A DNA stretch of 64,000 bases from JAWKMZ01 sp041391965. GTDB taxonomy: Bacteria; Bacteroidota; Bacteroidia; Flavobacteriales; Flavobacteriaceae. The DNA lies in the NCBI GenBank assembly GCA_041391965.1, contig JAWKMZ010000003.1, forward strand, positions 423,384 through 487,383, read 5' to 3'. A program made the translations under genes and the position numbers. This document shows, piece by piece, positions 17,652-26,185 of the stretch; positions within the stretch are counted from its first letter, which is position 1; each line of letters starts with the position of its first letter. Under the pieces are notes generated by a model. The model saw nothing but the letters and a program-made list of their open reading frames with translations, was not told the origin of the DNA and did not search any database.

Positions 17652-18470
17652 TTAATCTTTAAAAGTAGTAACACCAAATTTTTTGGCTTCTTCTTTTGCT
17701 TTAGGTGCTAACTTAGTAAGGTTTGCAATACGTGACTCATTAGATGGGTGTGTACTCAAAAATTCTGGTGGTGCTTGTCCTCCACTTTGCGCACTCATAC
17801 GTTTCCATAATTCTGGTGCTACATCAGGATTATAACCAGCAATCGCCATTAAAATAATACCTACCTCATCTGCTTGGGTTTCATGGTTACGGCTAAAAGG
17901 TAACATTCCTAAAACATTAGACCCTATACCATAAGATTGGTTAAAGATATTGCGTGTTTGTTCATCTTTAATAGCAACATTACCTGCAACTGCTAAACCT
18001 TGTTGTATCATAGCTGCACTCATACGTTGTTGGCCATGGTTTTCGAGTGCATGTGCTACTTCATGTCCAAGAATGGCCGCAACACCAGCTTCATCTTTGG
18101 CAATAGGCAATATTCCAGTGTACACTACAATTTTTCCTCCTGGCATACACCAAGCATTTACGGTTTTATCATCTACCAAATTATATTCCCATTTATAGTC
18201 TTTTAAATACCCTTGGTAGCCATTAGCATCCAACCAACGCTCTGCAGCAGCTGCTATTTTTTGACCAACACGTTTAACCATTTCAGCATCAGAAGTGCCT
18301 TTAACAACTTTATTTTCAGATAAAAATTGATCATATTGCTGAAATGCTGATGGAAATATTTGATCGTTAGATACAAATGCCATGGTTTTTTTACCAGTAA
18401 ATGGATTTGTTGCACAAGACAAAAATAAGGTTATAATACCTAAGGTTATGATTTGGTTTTTAAGTTTCAT
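17652..18470 (-). CDS. M48 family metalloprotease lipoprotein
   Basis: A 272-residue zinc peptidase of the periplasmic LoiP/YcaL type. The lipobox LFLS precedes Cys19. The zinc motif HEVAH is at 136-140 and the third ligand lies in HETQADEVG near 200. TNPFTGK after the signal is a family feature. Members degrade misfolded outer-membrane or periplasmic proteins. It is divergent from msrB, and both are lipoproteins concerned with envelope protein quality. Confidence 0.92.
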   Translation of the reverse strand: MKLKNQIITLGIITLFLSCATNPFTGKKTMAFVSNDQIFPSAFQQYDQFLSENKVVKGTSDAEMVKRVGQKIAAAAERWLDANGYQGYLKDYKWEYNLVDDKTVNAWCMPGGKIVVYTGILPIAKDEAGVAAILGHEVAHALENHGQQRMSAAMIQQGLAVAGNVAIKDEQTRNIFNQSYGIGSNVLGMLPFSRNHETQADEVGIILMAIAGYNPDVAPELWKRMSAQSGGQAPPEFLSTHPSNESRIANLTKLAPKAKEEAKKFGVTTFKD

Positions 18471-18649
18471 TGGTCATAATTTTAATTGATAACTAAACAT
18501 AAAAATACAAAAACTGTTCCGCAAATTTAAAACACAATTTTATTTTTACGAACTTATTTATGAATATGATCATTCAAAAAAAAATAACTGTGAAATTAGC
18601 AGCAACATAAATTGATATTCTTAAACAAATCACAAAAAAAAATGCCTCT

Positions 18650-18671
18650 GTAATGTAATGTACATCATTAC
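18650..18671. repeat. Imperfect palindrome upstream of msrB
   Basis: GTAATG and CATTAC flank a core containing the palindrome ATGTACAT, 30-51 bases before the msrB ATG. It could be an operator in the M48-msrB divergent gap. Confidence 0.35.
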
Positions 18672-18700
18672 GACCAAACACTCACAAAATATAAATTGTT

Positions 18701-19183
18701 ATGAAAAAGATACTTTTATTAAATTTTATTTTTCTGCTTTTAAGCTGTAATGGAATGTCTCAAAAGAAAAATCAAGACAAAAAAACAACTTACAAAGTCA
18801 CAAAAACTGAGGCCGAATGGAAAGCCTTATTAACCCCTGAACAATTTTATGTGATGCGGCAAGCTGGCACTGAGCGAGCGTTTTCGAGCCCTTTAAACAA
18901 AAATTACGAACCAGGAACCTACGTATGTGTAGCTTGTAAAACACCTCTTTTTAAAAGTGAAAACAAATTTGATTCTGGCACGGGTTGGCCAAGTTTTGAT
19001 AGAGAAATAAAAGGCAATATTGCTTTTGCAAAAACAGGAAGCAGTTATACTGGTATTGAAGTACATTGTGCTGTTTGCGGTGGTCATTTAGGACACGTCT
19101 TTGATGATGGACCAAAAGAAACAACTGGTAAACGCTTTTGCATTGATGGTGTTGCTTTAAAATTTATACCAGCAAAAGAGTAA
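18701..19183 (+). CDS. msrB: Peptide-methionine (R)-S-oxide reductase, lipoprotein form
   Basis: MsrB reduces methionine-R-sulfoxide in proteins. The 160-residue chain starts with a lipoprotein signal (lipobox LLLS before Cys16), so this copy repairs envelope proteins. Zinc cysteines are 76, 79, 123 and 126; the catalytic Cys147 lies in KRFCIDG. The motifs GTGWPSF (94-99) and GGHLGHVFDDGP are intact. It is followed by a large AT-rich stem-loop (19208-19265) that may terminate it. Confidence 0.95.
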   Translation: MKKILLLNFIFLLLSCNGMSQKKNQDKKTTYKVTKTEAEWKALLTPEQFYVMRQAGTERAFSSPLNKNYEPGTYVCVACKTPLFKSENKFDSGTGWPSFDREIKGNIAFAKTGSSYTGIEVHCAVCGGHLGHVFDDGPKETTGKRFCIDGVALKFIPAKE

Positions 19184-19207
19184 AATTTTTCTGAATAAAA
19201 AATTGAG

Positions 19208-19265
19208 ATAGTGATATAAAATCAAACAATAAGTAATCATAAACAACTTGATTTTGTATCACTAT
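19208..19265 (+). repeat. 18-bp stem-loop between msrB and DUF1572 genes
   Basis: ATAGTGATATAAAATCAA (19208-19225) pairs with TTGATTTTGTATCACTAT (19248-19265): all 18 positions pair in plus-strand RNA, one as G-U, around a 22-base loop. It ends five bases before the ATG of the DUF1572 gene and is followed by four T residues. It may be a terminator of msrB, a translational control hairpin or a remnant of a small mobile repeat. Confidence 0.7.
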
Positions 19266-19269
19266 TTTT

Positions 19270-19848
19270 ATGTCAACAATTTATTCAGACACCATGGAAA
19301 ACTCTTTTTTATCAAGCAGCATCAAGCAATTTGAATATTATAAAAGCCTTGGCGACAAAACTTTTATGCAATTAACCAATGATGATATCCACACAACATT
19401 TAAAAATCATACCAACAGTATTTCTATTATTGTAAAGCACATGGTTGGCAATATGCTGAGTCGATGGACCAATTTTTTAACAGAAGATGGTGAAAAAGAA
19501 TGGCGACATCGCGATACAGAATTTGAAGATACCTTTACTTCCAAAAATGAGCTTATAAGTTCTTGGAACAAAGGTTGGGACTGTCTATTTGAAGCTATCA
19601 ACCCCTTAAAAACTGAAGATTTAGAACACATCATCTACATTAGAAATCAAGGTCACACTATAACTGAAGCTATTAACCGACAATTAGCACACTACGCCTA
19701 CCATGTTGGACAAATTGTATTTTTAGGCACATTGATAAAAGGTGAACATTGGACATCCTTATCTATTCCCAAAGGAAATTCAACCAATTACAATCAAGAA
19801 AAATTTAGTAAAGAAAAAGGACGACGCCATTATACAGATGAGCTTTAA
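19270..19848 (+). CDS. DUF1572 (DinB-like) protein
   Basis: A 192-residue cytosolic four-helix-bundle protein. Features of DUF1572 are the N-terminal SSIKQFEYYKSLGDKT, the HTNSISIIVKHMVGNMLSRWTNFL helix with a His ligand, EKEWRHRDTEFED, and the ALAHYAYHVGQIVFLG-like C-terminal helix (here QLAHYAYHVGQ). The three His residues fit a DinB-type metal site. The role is unknown; members may handle low-molecular-weight thiols or stress. A strong stem-loop ends just before the ATG, which could limit its translation. Confidence 0.85.
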   Translation: MSTIYSDTMENSFLSSSIKQFEYYKSLGDKTFMQLTNDDIHTTFKNHTNSISIIVKHMVGNMLSRWTNFLTEDGEKEWRHRDTEFEDTFTSKNELISSWNKGWDCLFEAINPLKTEDLEHIIYIRNQGHTITEAINRQLAHYAYHVGQIVFLGTLIKGEHWTSLSIPKGNSTNYNQEKFSKEKGRRHYTDEL

Positions 19849-19985
19849 AAAACAGAAGCCCTAAAAAGCAAAACCTAAATTTTAGAAGTTTTCAGAAGTA
19901 AATGCGAAATAAAATTGGTATTTGGATTTTTAAAAATTGATTTTTATTAACTTCGTAGCTTCAAATAAATGATTAAAAAATTGAC

Positions 19986-21362
19986 ATGAGTAAATACGAT
20001 ATTATTGTTCTTGGAAGTGGACCTGGAGGCTACGTTACAGCCATTAGAGCATCACAATTAGGATTCAAAACAGCCATTGTAGAAAAAGAAAGCTTAGGCG
20101 GAGTATGCTTAAATTGGGGTTGTATTCCAACAAAAGCCTTACTAAAATCAGCACAAGTGTTTGAGTATTTAAAACATGCTGGAGATTATGGTCTCTCTGT
20201 AAAAGAGGCCGATAAAGATTTTGGAGCAGTTGTAAAACGCAGTCGTGGTGTTGCAGAAGGCATGAGCAAAGGCGTTCAGTTTTTAATGAAAAAAAATAAA
20301 ATTGATGTTATAGAAGGTTATGGAAAACTAAAAGCTGGTAAAAAAGTTGAAGTTGACGGTAAAGAATATAGCGCTGATCATATCATTATTGCAACAGGAG
20401 CTCGCTCTCGAGAGTTACCAAGTTTACCTCAAGATGGCAAAAAAGTAATTGGTTACAGAGAAGCTATGGTGTTACCAAATCAACCAAAAAAGATGATTGT
20501 AGTTGGCTCTGGAGCTATCGGTGTTGAGTTTGCTTATTTTTATAACGCTATGGGAACTGAAGTAACTATTGTTGAGTATTTGCCAAATGTGGTTCCTGTT
20601 GAAGATGAAGATGTTTCTAAACAATTGGAAAAGTCATTCAAAAAAAGTGGTATTAATATAATGACCTCTGCTGAAGTGACCAAAGTGGATACTTCAGGAA
20701 AAGATGTTAAAGCAACGGTAAAAACTGCTAAAGGTGAAGAAATTTTAGAAGCAGACATCATACTAAGTGCTGTTGGTATTAAAACAAACATTGAAAATAT
20801 TGGCTTGGAAGATGTAGGTATTGCTGTTGACAGAGATAAAATTTTAGTAAATAGTTACTACCAAACTAATATTCCTGGTTATTATGCCATTGGAGACGTC
20901 ACTCCTGGTCAAGCATTAGCTCATGTTGCCTCTGCTGAAGGTATTTTATGTGTTGAAAAAATTGCAGGTCAACATGTAGAAGCTTTAGATTATGGCAATA
21001 TTCCTGGTTGCACCTATTGTTCTCCAGAAATTGCAAGCGTTGGTTTAACTGAAAAACAAGCCAAAGAAAAAGGCTACGAAATAAAAGTTGGTAAATTTCC
21101 TTTTTCAGCTTCTGGTAAAGCAAGTGCTTCTGGAGCTAAAGATGGTTTTGTAAAAGTAATTTTTGATGCTAAATATGGCGAATGGTTAGGCTGCCACATG
21201 ATTGGTGCTGGTGTAACTGATATGATTGCTGAAGCCGTTTTAGGCCGTAAATTAGAAACTACAGGACACGAAGTCTTAAAAGCTGTACATCCACACCCAA
21301 CAATGAGTGAAGCGGTTATGGAAGCAGTTGCCGATGCTTATGGTGAGGTAATTCATCTTTAA
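19986..21362 (+). CDS. lpdA: Dihydrolipoyl dehydrogenase
   Basis: The E3 component of 2-oxoacid dehydrogenase and glycine cleavage complexes: reoxidises dihydrolipoyl groups with FAD and NAD. The FAD motif GSGPGG is at 10-15, the redox disulfide is Cys41/Cys46 (GGVCLNWGCIPTK), the NAD motif is near 173-178 (GSGAIG) and the active-site His lies in HPHPTMSE near the C terminus. The 458-residue length is normal. It is monocistronic with a strong terminator. It could serve the fused E1 encoded at 53.3 kb. Confidence 0.95.
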   Translation: MSKYDIIVLGSGPGGYVTAIRASQLGFKTAIVEKESLGGVCLNWGCIPTKALLKSAQVFEYLKHAGDYGLSVKEADKDFGAVVKRSRGVAEGMSKGVQFLMKKNKIDVIEGYGKLKAGKKVEVDGKEYSADHIIIATGARSRELPSLPQDGKKVIGYREAMVLPNQPKKMIVVGSGAIGVEFAYFYNAMGTEVTIVEYLPNVVPVEDEDVSKQLEKSFKKSGINIMTSAEVTKVDTSGKDVKATVKTAKGEEILEADIILSAVGIKTNIENIGLEDVGIAVDRDKILVNSYYQTNIPGYYAIGDVTPGQALAHVASAEGILCVEKIAGQHVEALDYGNIPGCTYCSPEIASVGLTEKQAKEKGYEIKVGKFPFSASGKASASGAKDGFVKVIFDAKYGEWLGCHMIGAGVTDMIAEAVLGRKLETTGHEVLKAVHPHPTMSEAVMEAVADAYGEVIHL

Positions 21363-21390
21363 TAGAGCTTAGACAAACGATTATAAACTA

Positions 21391-21420
21391 AAAAGTTCCG
21401 AAAATTTCGGAACTTTTTTT
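21391..21420 (+). terminator. Terminator of lpdA
   Basis: AAAGTTCCGAAA pairs with its complement ending AACTTT, a GC-containing perfect stem, followed by seven T residues, 30 bases after the stop. Confidence 0.9.
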
Positions 21421-21443
21421 ATTTTCTAATATTAATATTTTAC

Positions 21444-21860
21444 CTATAAAAAACTCTGTATTGCCAACTCATAGCTCTGCAAACCAAAACCAATAATAAT
21501 GCCCTTTGCACTTACAGACACATACGATTGATGTCTAAAATCTTCGCGTGAAAAGGTGTTGGAAATATGAACTTCGACCACAGGAGCTTTAATAGCTTTT
21601 ACAGCATCACCAATGCCAACAGAGGTATGTGTGTAAGCGGCTGCGTTTAAAATAATACCATCATAAGTAAAACCAACTTCATGCAGTTTGTCAATGATTT
21701 CGCCCTCAATATTTGATTGAAAATACTCTAAATTTACTGTTGGATACTTTGTCTTTAAGATTTCCAAAAACTCAGTAAATGACAAACTTCCATAAATTTC
21801 AGGCTCTCGTGTGCCTAATAAATTAAGATTTGGACCATTAATGATGACTAACTTTTTCAT
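21444..21860 (-). CDS. aroQ: Type II 3-dehydroquinate dehydratase
   Basis: Catalyses the third step of the shikimate pathway. At 138 residues it has the type II size. The NGPNLNLLG motif is at 8-16, the active-site Tyr is Tyr23 (REPEIYG), the NAAAYTHTS loop lies at about 73-81 and the VEVHISN motif with the catalytic His lies near 101. In many flavobacteria aroQ is divergent from xerD; here two barrel genes lie between them. Confidence 0.96.
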   Translation of the reverse strand: MKKLVIINGPNLNLLGTREPEIYGSLSFTEFLEILKTKYPTVNLEYFQSNIEGEIIDKLHEVGFTYDGIILNAAAYTHTSVGIGDAVKAIKAPVVEVHISNTFSREDFRHQSYVSVSAKGIIIGFGLQSYELAIQSFL

Positions 21861-21887
21861 ACAGTAAAGATATTAAAAATAAGGCAT

Positions 21888-21917
21888 AAAAAAAGGAAGC
21901 TGTATTGCTTCCTTTTT
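21888..21917 (-). terminator. Terminator of the 186-residue barrel gene
   Basis: GGAAGC and GCTTCC with A/T flanks form a ten-pair stem around a six-base loop, followed on the minus strand by seven T residues. Its sequence closely resembles the terminator at 22587-22616. Confidence 0.85.
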
Positions 21918-21932
21918 GATAAAATTGTGTTT

Positions 21933-22493
21933 TTAGAAATGTAAAGCAAATCCGACACGAACTTCAAAAATACCTTTGTCATAAAAGTCATTGTTTAAAG
22001 AAATATTATATCTCAAACCAGGTTCAATGCTAACATTTTCCCCTAAAAAGATAGCATAACCACCTTGTAAACCTAACCATAATGGATTTTCAGTAGCGTC
22101 TTTTATACTTGCTCCATTGATATCAATTTGAAAAGGAATTTTACCAATTACATAATATTTAGCACCAACTTTATAAGAGAATATTGAAGTATTTCCATCT
22201 AAATCAGTGTATCCAAGACCAGCTTTTAGAGCTAAATCGTCCATTATAAAATAACCTGCCTCTGAACCAATTGACCAAACAGTCTCACCATTAACAGAAT
22301 ACAATCCAAATCCTGTATTAGCAGTATGCTGCACTAAACCAACTTCTCCTCCTGCAGAAAAGCCTGTATTAGCTTCAATTAACCATTTACCTTTAGACGT
22401 TTGTCCTGAATTAGATGATGTATCAGCATCTTGCGCATTAACATTTGATAATCCAAATACTGCAATAGCAGTACATAATAATAATTTTTTCAT
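21933..22493 (-). CDS. Small outer-membrane beta-barrel protein
   Basis: A 186-residue protein with signal peptide (cleavage after VNAQ at about 21) and about eight amphipathic beta strands. It ends in VRVGFALHF, the aromatic C terminus typical of outer-membrane barrels. No enzymatic motif is visible. It is transcribed in the same direction as its shorter neighbour at 22.6 kb; both have near-identical signal peptides and terminators, suggesting an old tandem duplication. Its role is probably structural or a small porin/adhesin type. Confidence 0.82.
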   Translation of the reverse strand: MKKLLLCTAIAVFGLSNVNAQDADTSSNSGQTSKGKWLIEANTGFSAGGEVGLVQHTANTGFGLYSVNGETVWSIGSEAGYFIMDDLALKAGLGYTDLDGNTSIFSYKVGAKYYVIGKIPFQIDINGASIKDATENPLWLGLQGGYAIFLGENVSIEPGLRYNISLNNDFYDKGIFEVRVGFALHF

Positions 22494-22586
22494 AATAGGT
22501 TTTGTTTAAATTGATTTGTTAATAAAGTGCTAAAATAACAGTATTTGCCATTATGTACAACACAAAATATAAGAAATTTAGTGCAT

Positions 22587-22616
22587 AAAAAAAGGAAGCA
22601 ATACTGCTTCCTTTTA
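22587..22616 (-). terminator. Terminator of the 156-residue barrel gene
   Basis: GGAAGCA and TGCTTCC pair around an ATAC loop with A/T flanks and seven T residues on the minus strand. It shares the string GCATAAAAAAAGGAAGC with the terminator of the neighbouring barrel gene. Confidence 0.85.
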
Positions 22617-22635
22617 TATACATACGCTTTAGATC

Positions 22636-23106
22636 TTATAATCCAAATTCAACGCCTAAGTTTATAGAGCTTATTGAAAAACCATTAATACTAATACCTT
22701 TGTAAGCCAAAACTACGTCTAATTTTTCAGAAACTCCATATTGTACTTTTGGAGCGTAGTAAAAACCGCTATCAATTCCAGAAGGGTTAATCCCAATTGC
22801 ATACCCTAAATCAGCTCCAACTGTAAAATCATCTGAAACATTAAAACGTCCAGCAGCAGCAATAGGTAAAAAACCAAAAGCATCAGCTCCATTCTTTCCA
22901 AGATAAGTTGAATAGCCTGCAGTTGCTCCTGCATTAAAATCTTCAGACACATTCCATAAATAACTTGCATCTACTGCAATGTTTAAACTGCTATAATCTT
23001 TAATATCACCCATTGGCAATCCTAAATTAGCACCTACTTTGAACTCTTGAGCGTTAGCTGTAAGTCCTAATACTGCAACTGCAGCAAATAAAAATAATTT
23101 TTTCAT
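22636..23106 (-). CDS. Small outer-membrane beta-barrel protein
   Basis: A 156-residue protein with signal peptide MKKLFLFAAVAVLGLTANAQ and a mature barrel of about eight strands, rich in Gly, Ala and Tyr, ending in NLGVEFGL. It resembles OmpW/OmpA-like eight-strand barrels of Bacteroidota but carries no family-specific motif. Its signal peptide is very like that of the neighbouring barrel at 21.9 kb. No promoter box of the TAnnTTTG type is evident just upstream. Confidence 0.82.
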   Translation of the reverse strand: MKKLFLFAAVAVLGLTANAQEFKVGANLGLPMGDIKDYSSLNIAVDASYLWNVSEDFNAGATAGYSTYLGKNGADAFGFLPIAAAGRFNVSDDFTVGADLGYAIGINPSGIDSGFYYAPKVQYGVSEKLDVVLAYKGISINGFSISSINLGVEFGL

Positions 23107-23178
23107 AATTCTTTAAGTTTTAAAATTGATTAACACAAACTAAATACTTTTTTTTGAATTATTAAAAAAATCTTAATC

Positions 23179-23257
23179 ACTTATTAACAATTTTATTAAC
23201 ATTATTTTATAAGTTGTTGATTATAAGTATTTTAATTTTATACTTATTAACAATTTT
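23179..23257. repeat. Direct and inverted repeats upstream of xerD
   Basis: ACTTATTAACAATTTT occurs twice (23179-23194 and 23242-23257), 63 bases apart. Between and overlapping them, ATAAGTAT and ATACTTAT form a perfect inverted repeat (23223-23247). The surrounding 298-base gap is otherwise AT-rich and empty except for the promoter box at 23296. Confidence 0.5.
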
Positions 23258-23295
23258 TATCAAAAATACGACAAAATACGTATAAAAATACACTC

Positions 23296-23303
23296 TATTT
23301 TTG
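23296..23303 (+). promoter_or_regulatory. Possible -7 box for xerD
   Basis: TATTTTTG matches TAnnTTTG about 100 bases before the xerD ATG. There is no clear -33 TTG, so it is tentative. Confidence 0.35.
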
Positions 23304-23403
23304 CCTAAATACCCTATTTTTACATTATGAAATGCCTTATAAATATATTTTATTGCTATAATTTGTGACTTGGCATAAACATCTGACCTTTAAATTAATG
23401 TAA

Positions 23404-24315
23404 ATGAATTGGCAAAATGCACTTAAAGATTATAAGCATTATCTCAAAATTGAACGTGGACTTTCAAAAAACTCTATAGATAATTATGAATTTGACATCA
23501 AAAAATTGATTGATTTTTTAGAGCAACATGCTATTAATGTGTCGCCTACAACTATTTCTCACAGTACAATTCAGGAATTTATTTATGAGGTTTCAAAACA
23601 GTTAAACCCAAGGTCACAATCGCGTTTAATTTCTGGCTTACGAAGTTTTTTTAGCTATTTGGTGTTTGAAGAGTATAGAACTTCCAATCCGTTAGACCAT
23701 ATTGAATCGCCAAAAATTGGACGTAAACTACCAGACACCTTAAGTATTCAAGATATTGACAACCTTATAAACGCTATCGACTTAGCAAAAACTTATAATA
23801 GCATAGCAATTGGAGAGCGCGATAAAGCCATTTTAGAAACCTTGTATAGTTGTGGATTACGCGTTAGTGAGTTGACCCATTTAAAAATCTCTGATTTGTT
23901 TTTTGACGAAGGATTTATCAAAGTTACTGGTAAAGGTGATAAACAACGGTTTGTGCCAATTGGACCAGCAACACAAAAAATCATCACTTTATACAAAAAC
24001 CATGTAAGGACTCAAATTACAATTCAGCCCGAATTTAATGATACGTTATTTTTGAATTACAGAGGCAAACCATTGACGCGAGCGATGATTTTTACTATCA
24101 TTAAACAATTGGCAAAAAAAATTAATTTAAACAAAACCATTTCGCCACATACGTTTAGACATTCATTCGCAACACATTTACTTGAAAATGGAGCCGATTT
24201 AAGAGCTATACAACTCATGTTAGGCCATGAAAGTATTACGACGACTGAAATTTATATGCATGTGGATAGAAGCCATTTAAAAGAGGTTTTAAACAAGTTT
24301 CATCCAAGGAAATAG
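23404..24315 (+). CDS. xerD: Tyrosine recombinase XerD
   Basis: A 303-residue site-specific recombinase that resolves chromosome dimers at dif with FtsK. The N-terminal SAM-like DNA-binding domain spans about 1-100. The catalytic set is complete: Arg153 (CGLRVSEL), Lys177 (GKGDKQR), His249 and Arg252 (HTFRHSFATH), His275 (LGHESITTTEIY) and Tyr284. The length and C terminus match XerC/XerD housekeeping enzymes rather than integrases of mobile elements. Flavobacteria often carry a single XerD-like protein near aroQ. Confidence 0.93.
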   Translation: MNWQNALKDYKHYLKIERGLSKNSIDNYEFDIKKLIDFLEQHAINVSPTTISHSTIQEFIYEVSKQLNPRSQSRLISGLRSFFSYLVFEEYRTSNPLDHIESPKIGRKLPDTLSIQDIDNLINAIDLAKTYNSIAIGERDKAILETLYSCGLRVSELTHLKISDLFFDEGFIKVTGKGDKQRFVPIGPATQKIITLYKNHVRTQITIQPEFNDTLFLNYRGKPLTRAMIFTIIKQLAKKINLNKTISPHTFRHSFATHLLENGADLRAIQLMLGHESITTTEIYMHVDRSHLKEVLNKFHPRK

Positions 24316-24341
24316 TTTTTCAGTCTTTGGTCATAATAAAA

Positions 24342-24371
24342 AAAGCACCTAATCAAATTAGATGCTTTGTA
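24342..24371 (-). terminator. Terminator of rny
   Basis: AAAGCACCTAAT and ATTAGATGCTTT pair with one mismatch around a three-base loop. On the minus strand a T-rich tail follows, 21 bases after the rny stop. It may also stop xerD transcripts from the other side. Confidence 0.7.
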
Positions 24372-24391
24372 TATATAAAAAAGATAAGGTT

Positions 24392-25969
24392 CTATTTTGC
24401 AATATTAACAGCTCTGGTTTCTCTAATCACAGTCACTTTTACTTGTCCTGGATACGTCATGTCTGTTTGTATTTTTTGTGAAATTTCAAAAGACAAATTT
24501 GCAGCTTGCTCATCTGATACTTTTTCGCTTTCAACAATAACTCTCAACTCACGTCCTGCCTGAATAGCGTAGGCTTTGTTAACACCATTAAAACCAAAAG
24601 CAACATCTTCTAAATCTTTAAGACGTTGAATGTAAGAATCCAACACTTGGCGACGTGCTCCTGGACGTGCTCCAGAAATAGCATCACACACTTGGATGAT
24701 TGGAGATAATAATGTGGTCATTTCTATTTCATCGTGATGCGCTCCAATAGCATTGATAATTTCTGGTTTTTCACCATATTTTTCAGCCCATTGCATTCCT
24801 AAGATGGCATGAGGTGTTTCCATGTCTGCTTCAGAATCTGGCACTTTACCTATATCATGCAGCAGTCCTGCACGTTTTGCTAATTTTGGGTTCAATCCTA
24901 ATTCGGCTGCCATCACACCACAAAGTTTTGCAACTTCACGTGAATGTTGCAATAGGTTTTGCCCATAAGACGAGCGGTATTTCATACGTCCAACCAATTT
25001 AATTAATTCTGGATGTAAGCCGTGAATTCCTAAATCGATAACGGTTCGTTTACCAACTTCAATAATTTCCTGCTCAATTTGCTTTTGGGTTTTTTGAACA
25101 ACTTCTTCAATTTTGGCTGGATGAATACGTCCATCCGTTACTAATTTATGAAGCGATAAACGTGCAATTTCACGTCTAACCGAATCAAAACAAGACAAAA
25201 TAATAGCTTCTGGTGTGTCATCGACAATAATTTCTACACCTGTTGCGGCTTCAATAGCGCGAATATTTCGACCTTCACGACCTATAATACGTCCTTTTAC
25301 ATCATCAGATTCAATATTAAACACAGATACACAATTGTCAATAGCTTCTTCTGTACCAATGCGTTGAATGGTGTTAATGATAATTTTTTTAGCTTCCTGT
25401 TGTGCTGTTAGTTTAGCTTCTTCAATTGAGCCTTGTACAAAAGCCATTGCATCAGTTTTAGCCTCATTTTTAAGAGATTCTACCAATTGTGCTTTTGCCT
25501 CTTCAGCAGAAAGTCCAGATATGACTTCTAACTGTTTTATTTGGCTTTTATGGGCTTTTTCAACTTCGTCTTTTTTCTTTTCTAAGAACTCCAAACGGAA
25601 GTCATAATCTTTAATTTTATCTTCTATTTCCTGATTTAGTTTTTTCCCTTTTGCTAATTCATTAGACACCTGAGACTCCTTGTCTCTGGTTCGTTTTTCG
25701 GCTTCAGCCATTTTCTTATCACGAGATAAAATGACTGTTTCGTGTTCTGCTTTGAGTTCAATAAATTTTTCTTTTGCTTGAAGTAATTTATCTTTTTTTA
25801 TTGAGTCGCCTTCAGCATTTGCTTGTTTTAAAATTGATTTCGCTTCATTTTTAGCATTTTTAATAAGTTTTGAAGCATTATTTTTTTCTAATGCTTTTGC
25901 TATAATATATCCGAGTATTACGCCAAATACTATGCCTCCAACAATCATTAAAATTGTGTTCGTTTCCAT
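24392..25969 (-). CDS. rny: Ribonuclease Y
   Basis: A membrane-bound endoribonuclease that starts mRNA decay. A single N-terminal membrane segment spans about 6-25, followed by a long charged coiled coil to about 200. A KH domain follows at about 215-280 ([15 protein letters not shown]). The HD domain has the LLHDIGK motif near 370. The 525-residue length is normal. It lies downstream of the zapA unit and the 6S-like RNA, which ends 22 bases before its ATG. Confidence 0.96.
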   Translation of the reverse strand: METNTILMIVGGIVFGVILGYIIAKALEKNNASKLIKNAKNEAKSILKQANAEGDSIKKDKLLQAKEKFIELKAEHETVILSRDKKMAEAEKRTRDKESQVSNELAKGKKLNQEIEDKIKDYDFRLEFLEKKKDEVEKAHKSQIKQLEVISGLSAEEAKAQLVESLKNEAKTDAMAFVQGSIEEAKLTAQQEAKKIIINTIQRIGTEEAIDNCVSVFNIESDDVKGRIIGREGRNIRAIEAATGVEIIVDDTPEAIILSCFDSVRREIARLSLHKLVTDGRIHPAKIEEVVQKTQKQIEQEIIEVGKRTVIDLGIHGLHPELIKLVGRMKYRSSYGQNLLQHSREVAKLCGVMAAELGLNPKLAKRAGLLHDIGKVPDSEADMETPHAILGMQWAEKYGEKPEIINAIGAHHDEIEMTTLLSPIIQVCDAISGARPGARRQVLDSYIQRLKDLEDVAFGFNGVNKAYAIQAGRELRVIVESEKVSDEQAANLSFEISQKIQTDMTYPGQVKVTVIRETRAVNIAK

Positions 25970-25990
25970 GTTTAGTTTAGTTTTATGTAT

Positions 25991-26160
25991 AAAAAAAGCC
26001 TACATCAGTTTCGAATTTTGTATAAACTCCTTAAAAACAAGTTTAGGGCTAACAAGCTGATCAAAAATCTGCTCAAAGGCAGCTCGATTTTACAACTTAA
26101 ACTCACCCTTTTTAAAGAATTAACGTTGAGTTTATCAAAAAAAATAACTAATGTAGGCAG
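25991..26160 (-). ncRNA. ssrS: 6S-type RNA between zapA and rny
   Basis: On the minus strand 26158-26146 pairs with 26010-25998 over 13 bases (one G-U), bringing the two ends together. A second stem joins 26135-26128 plus TTTTG with 26022-26029 plus CAAAA. The interior holds an open bubble and small hairpins (CTGC/GCAG, AAACTCA/TGAGTTT). Seven T residues follow the 3' arm. A long rod with a central bubble, about 170 nt, directly after zapA, is the pattern of 6S RNA; flavobacteria are known to carry the 6S-Flavo class. It would bind housekeeping RNA polymerase. The family call is from structure and position, not from a model search. Confidence 0.75.
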
Positions 26161-26185
26161 TAACCTATTTATATTTTAAAGAACG

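Noticed and set aside
23179..23257. A dif site beside xerD
   Set aside because: The repeats lack the two 11-base arms around a 6-base core expected for XerC/XerD binding.
23404..24315. Integrase of a mobile element
   Set aside because: The protein has the length and full motif set of housekeeping XerD, and no attachment site duplication or cargo genes are seen.
25985..26179. A 64-residue reading frame on the plus strand between rny and zapA
   Set aside because: It lies inside the folded 6S-like RNA, has no homology I recognise and has the composition of a structured RNA read backwards.
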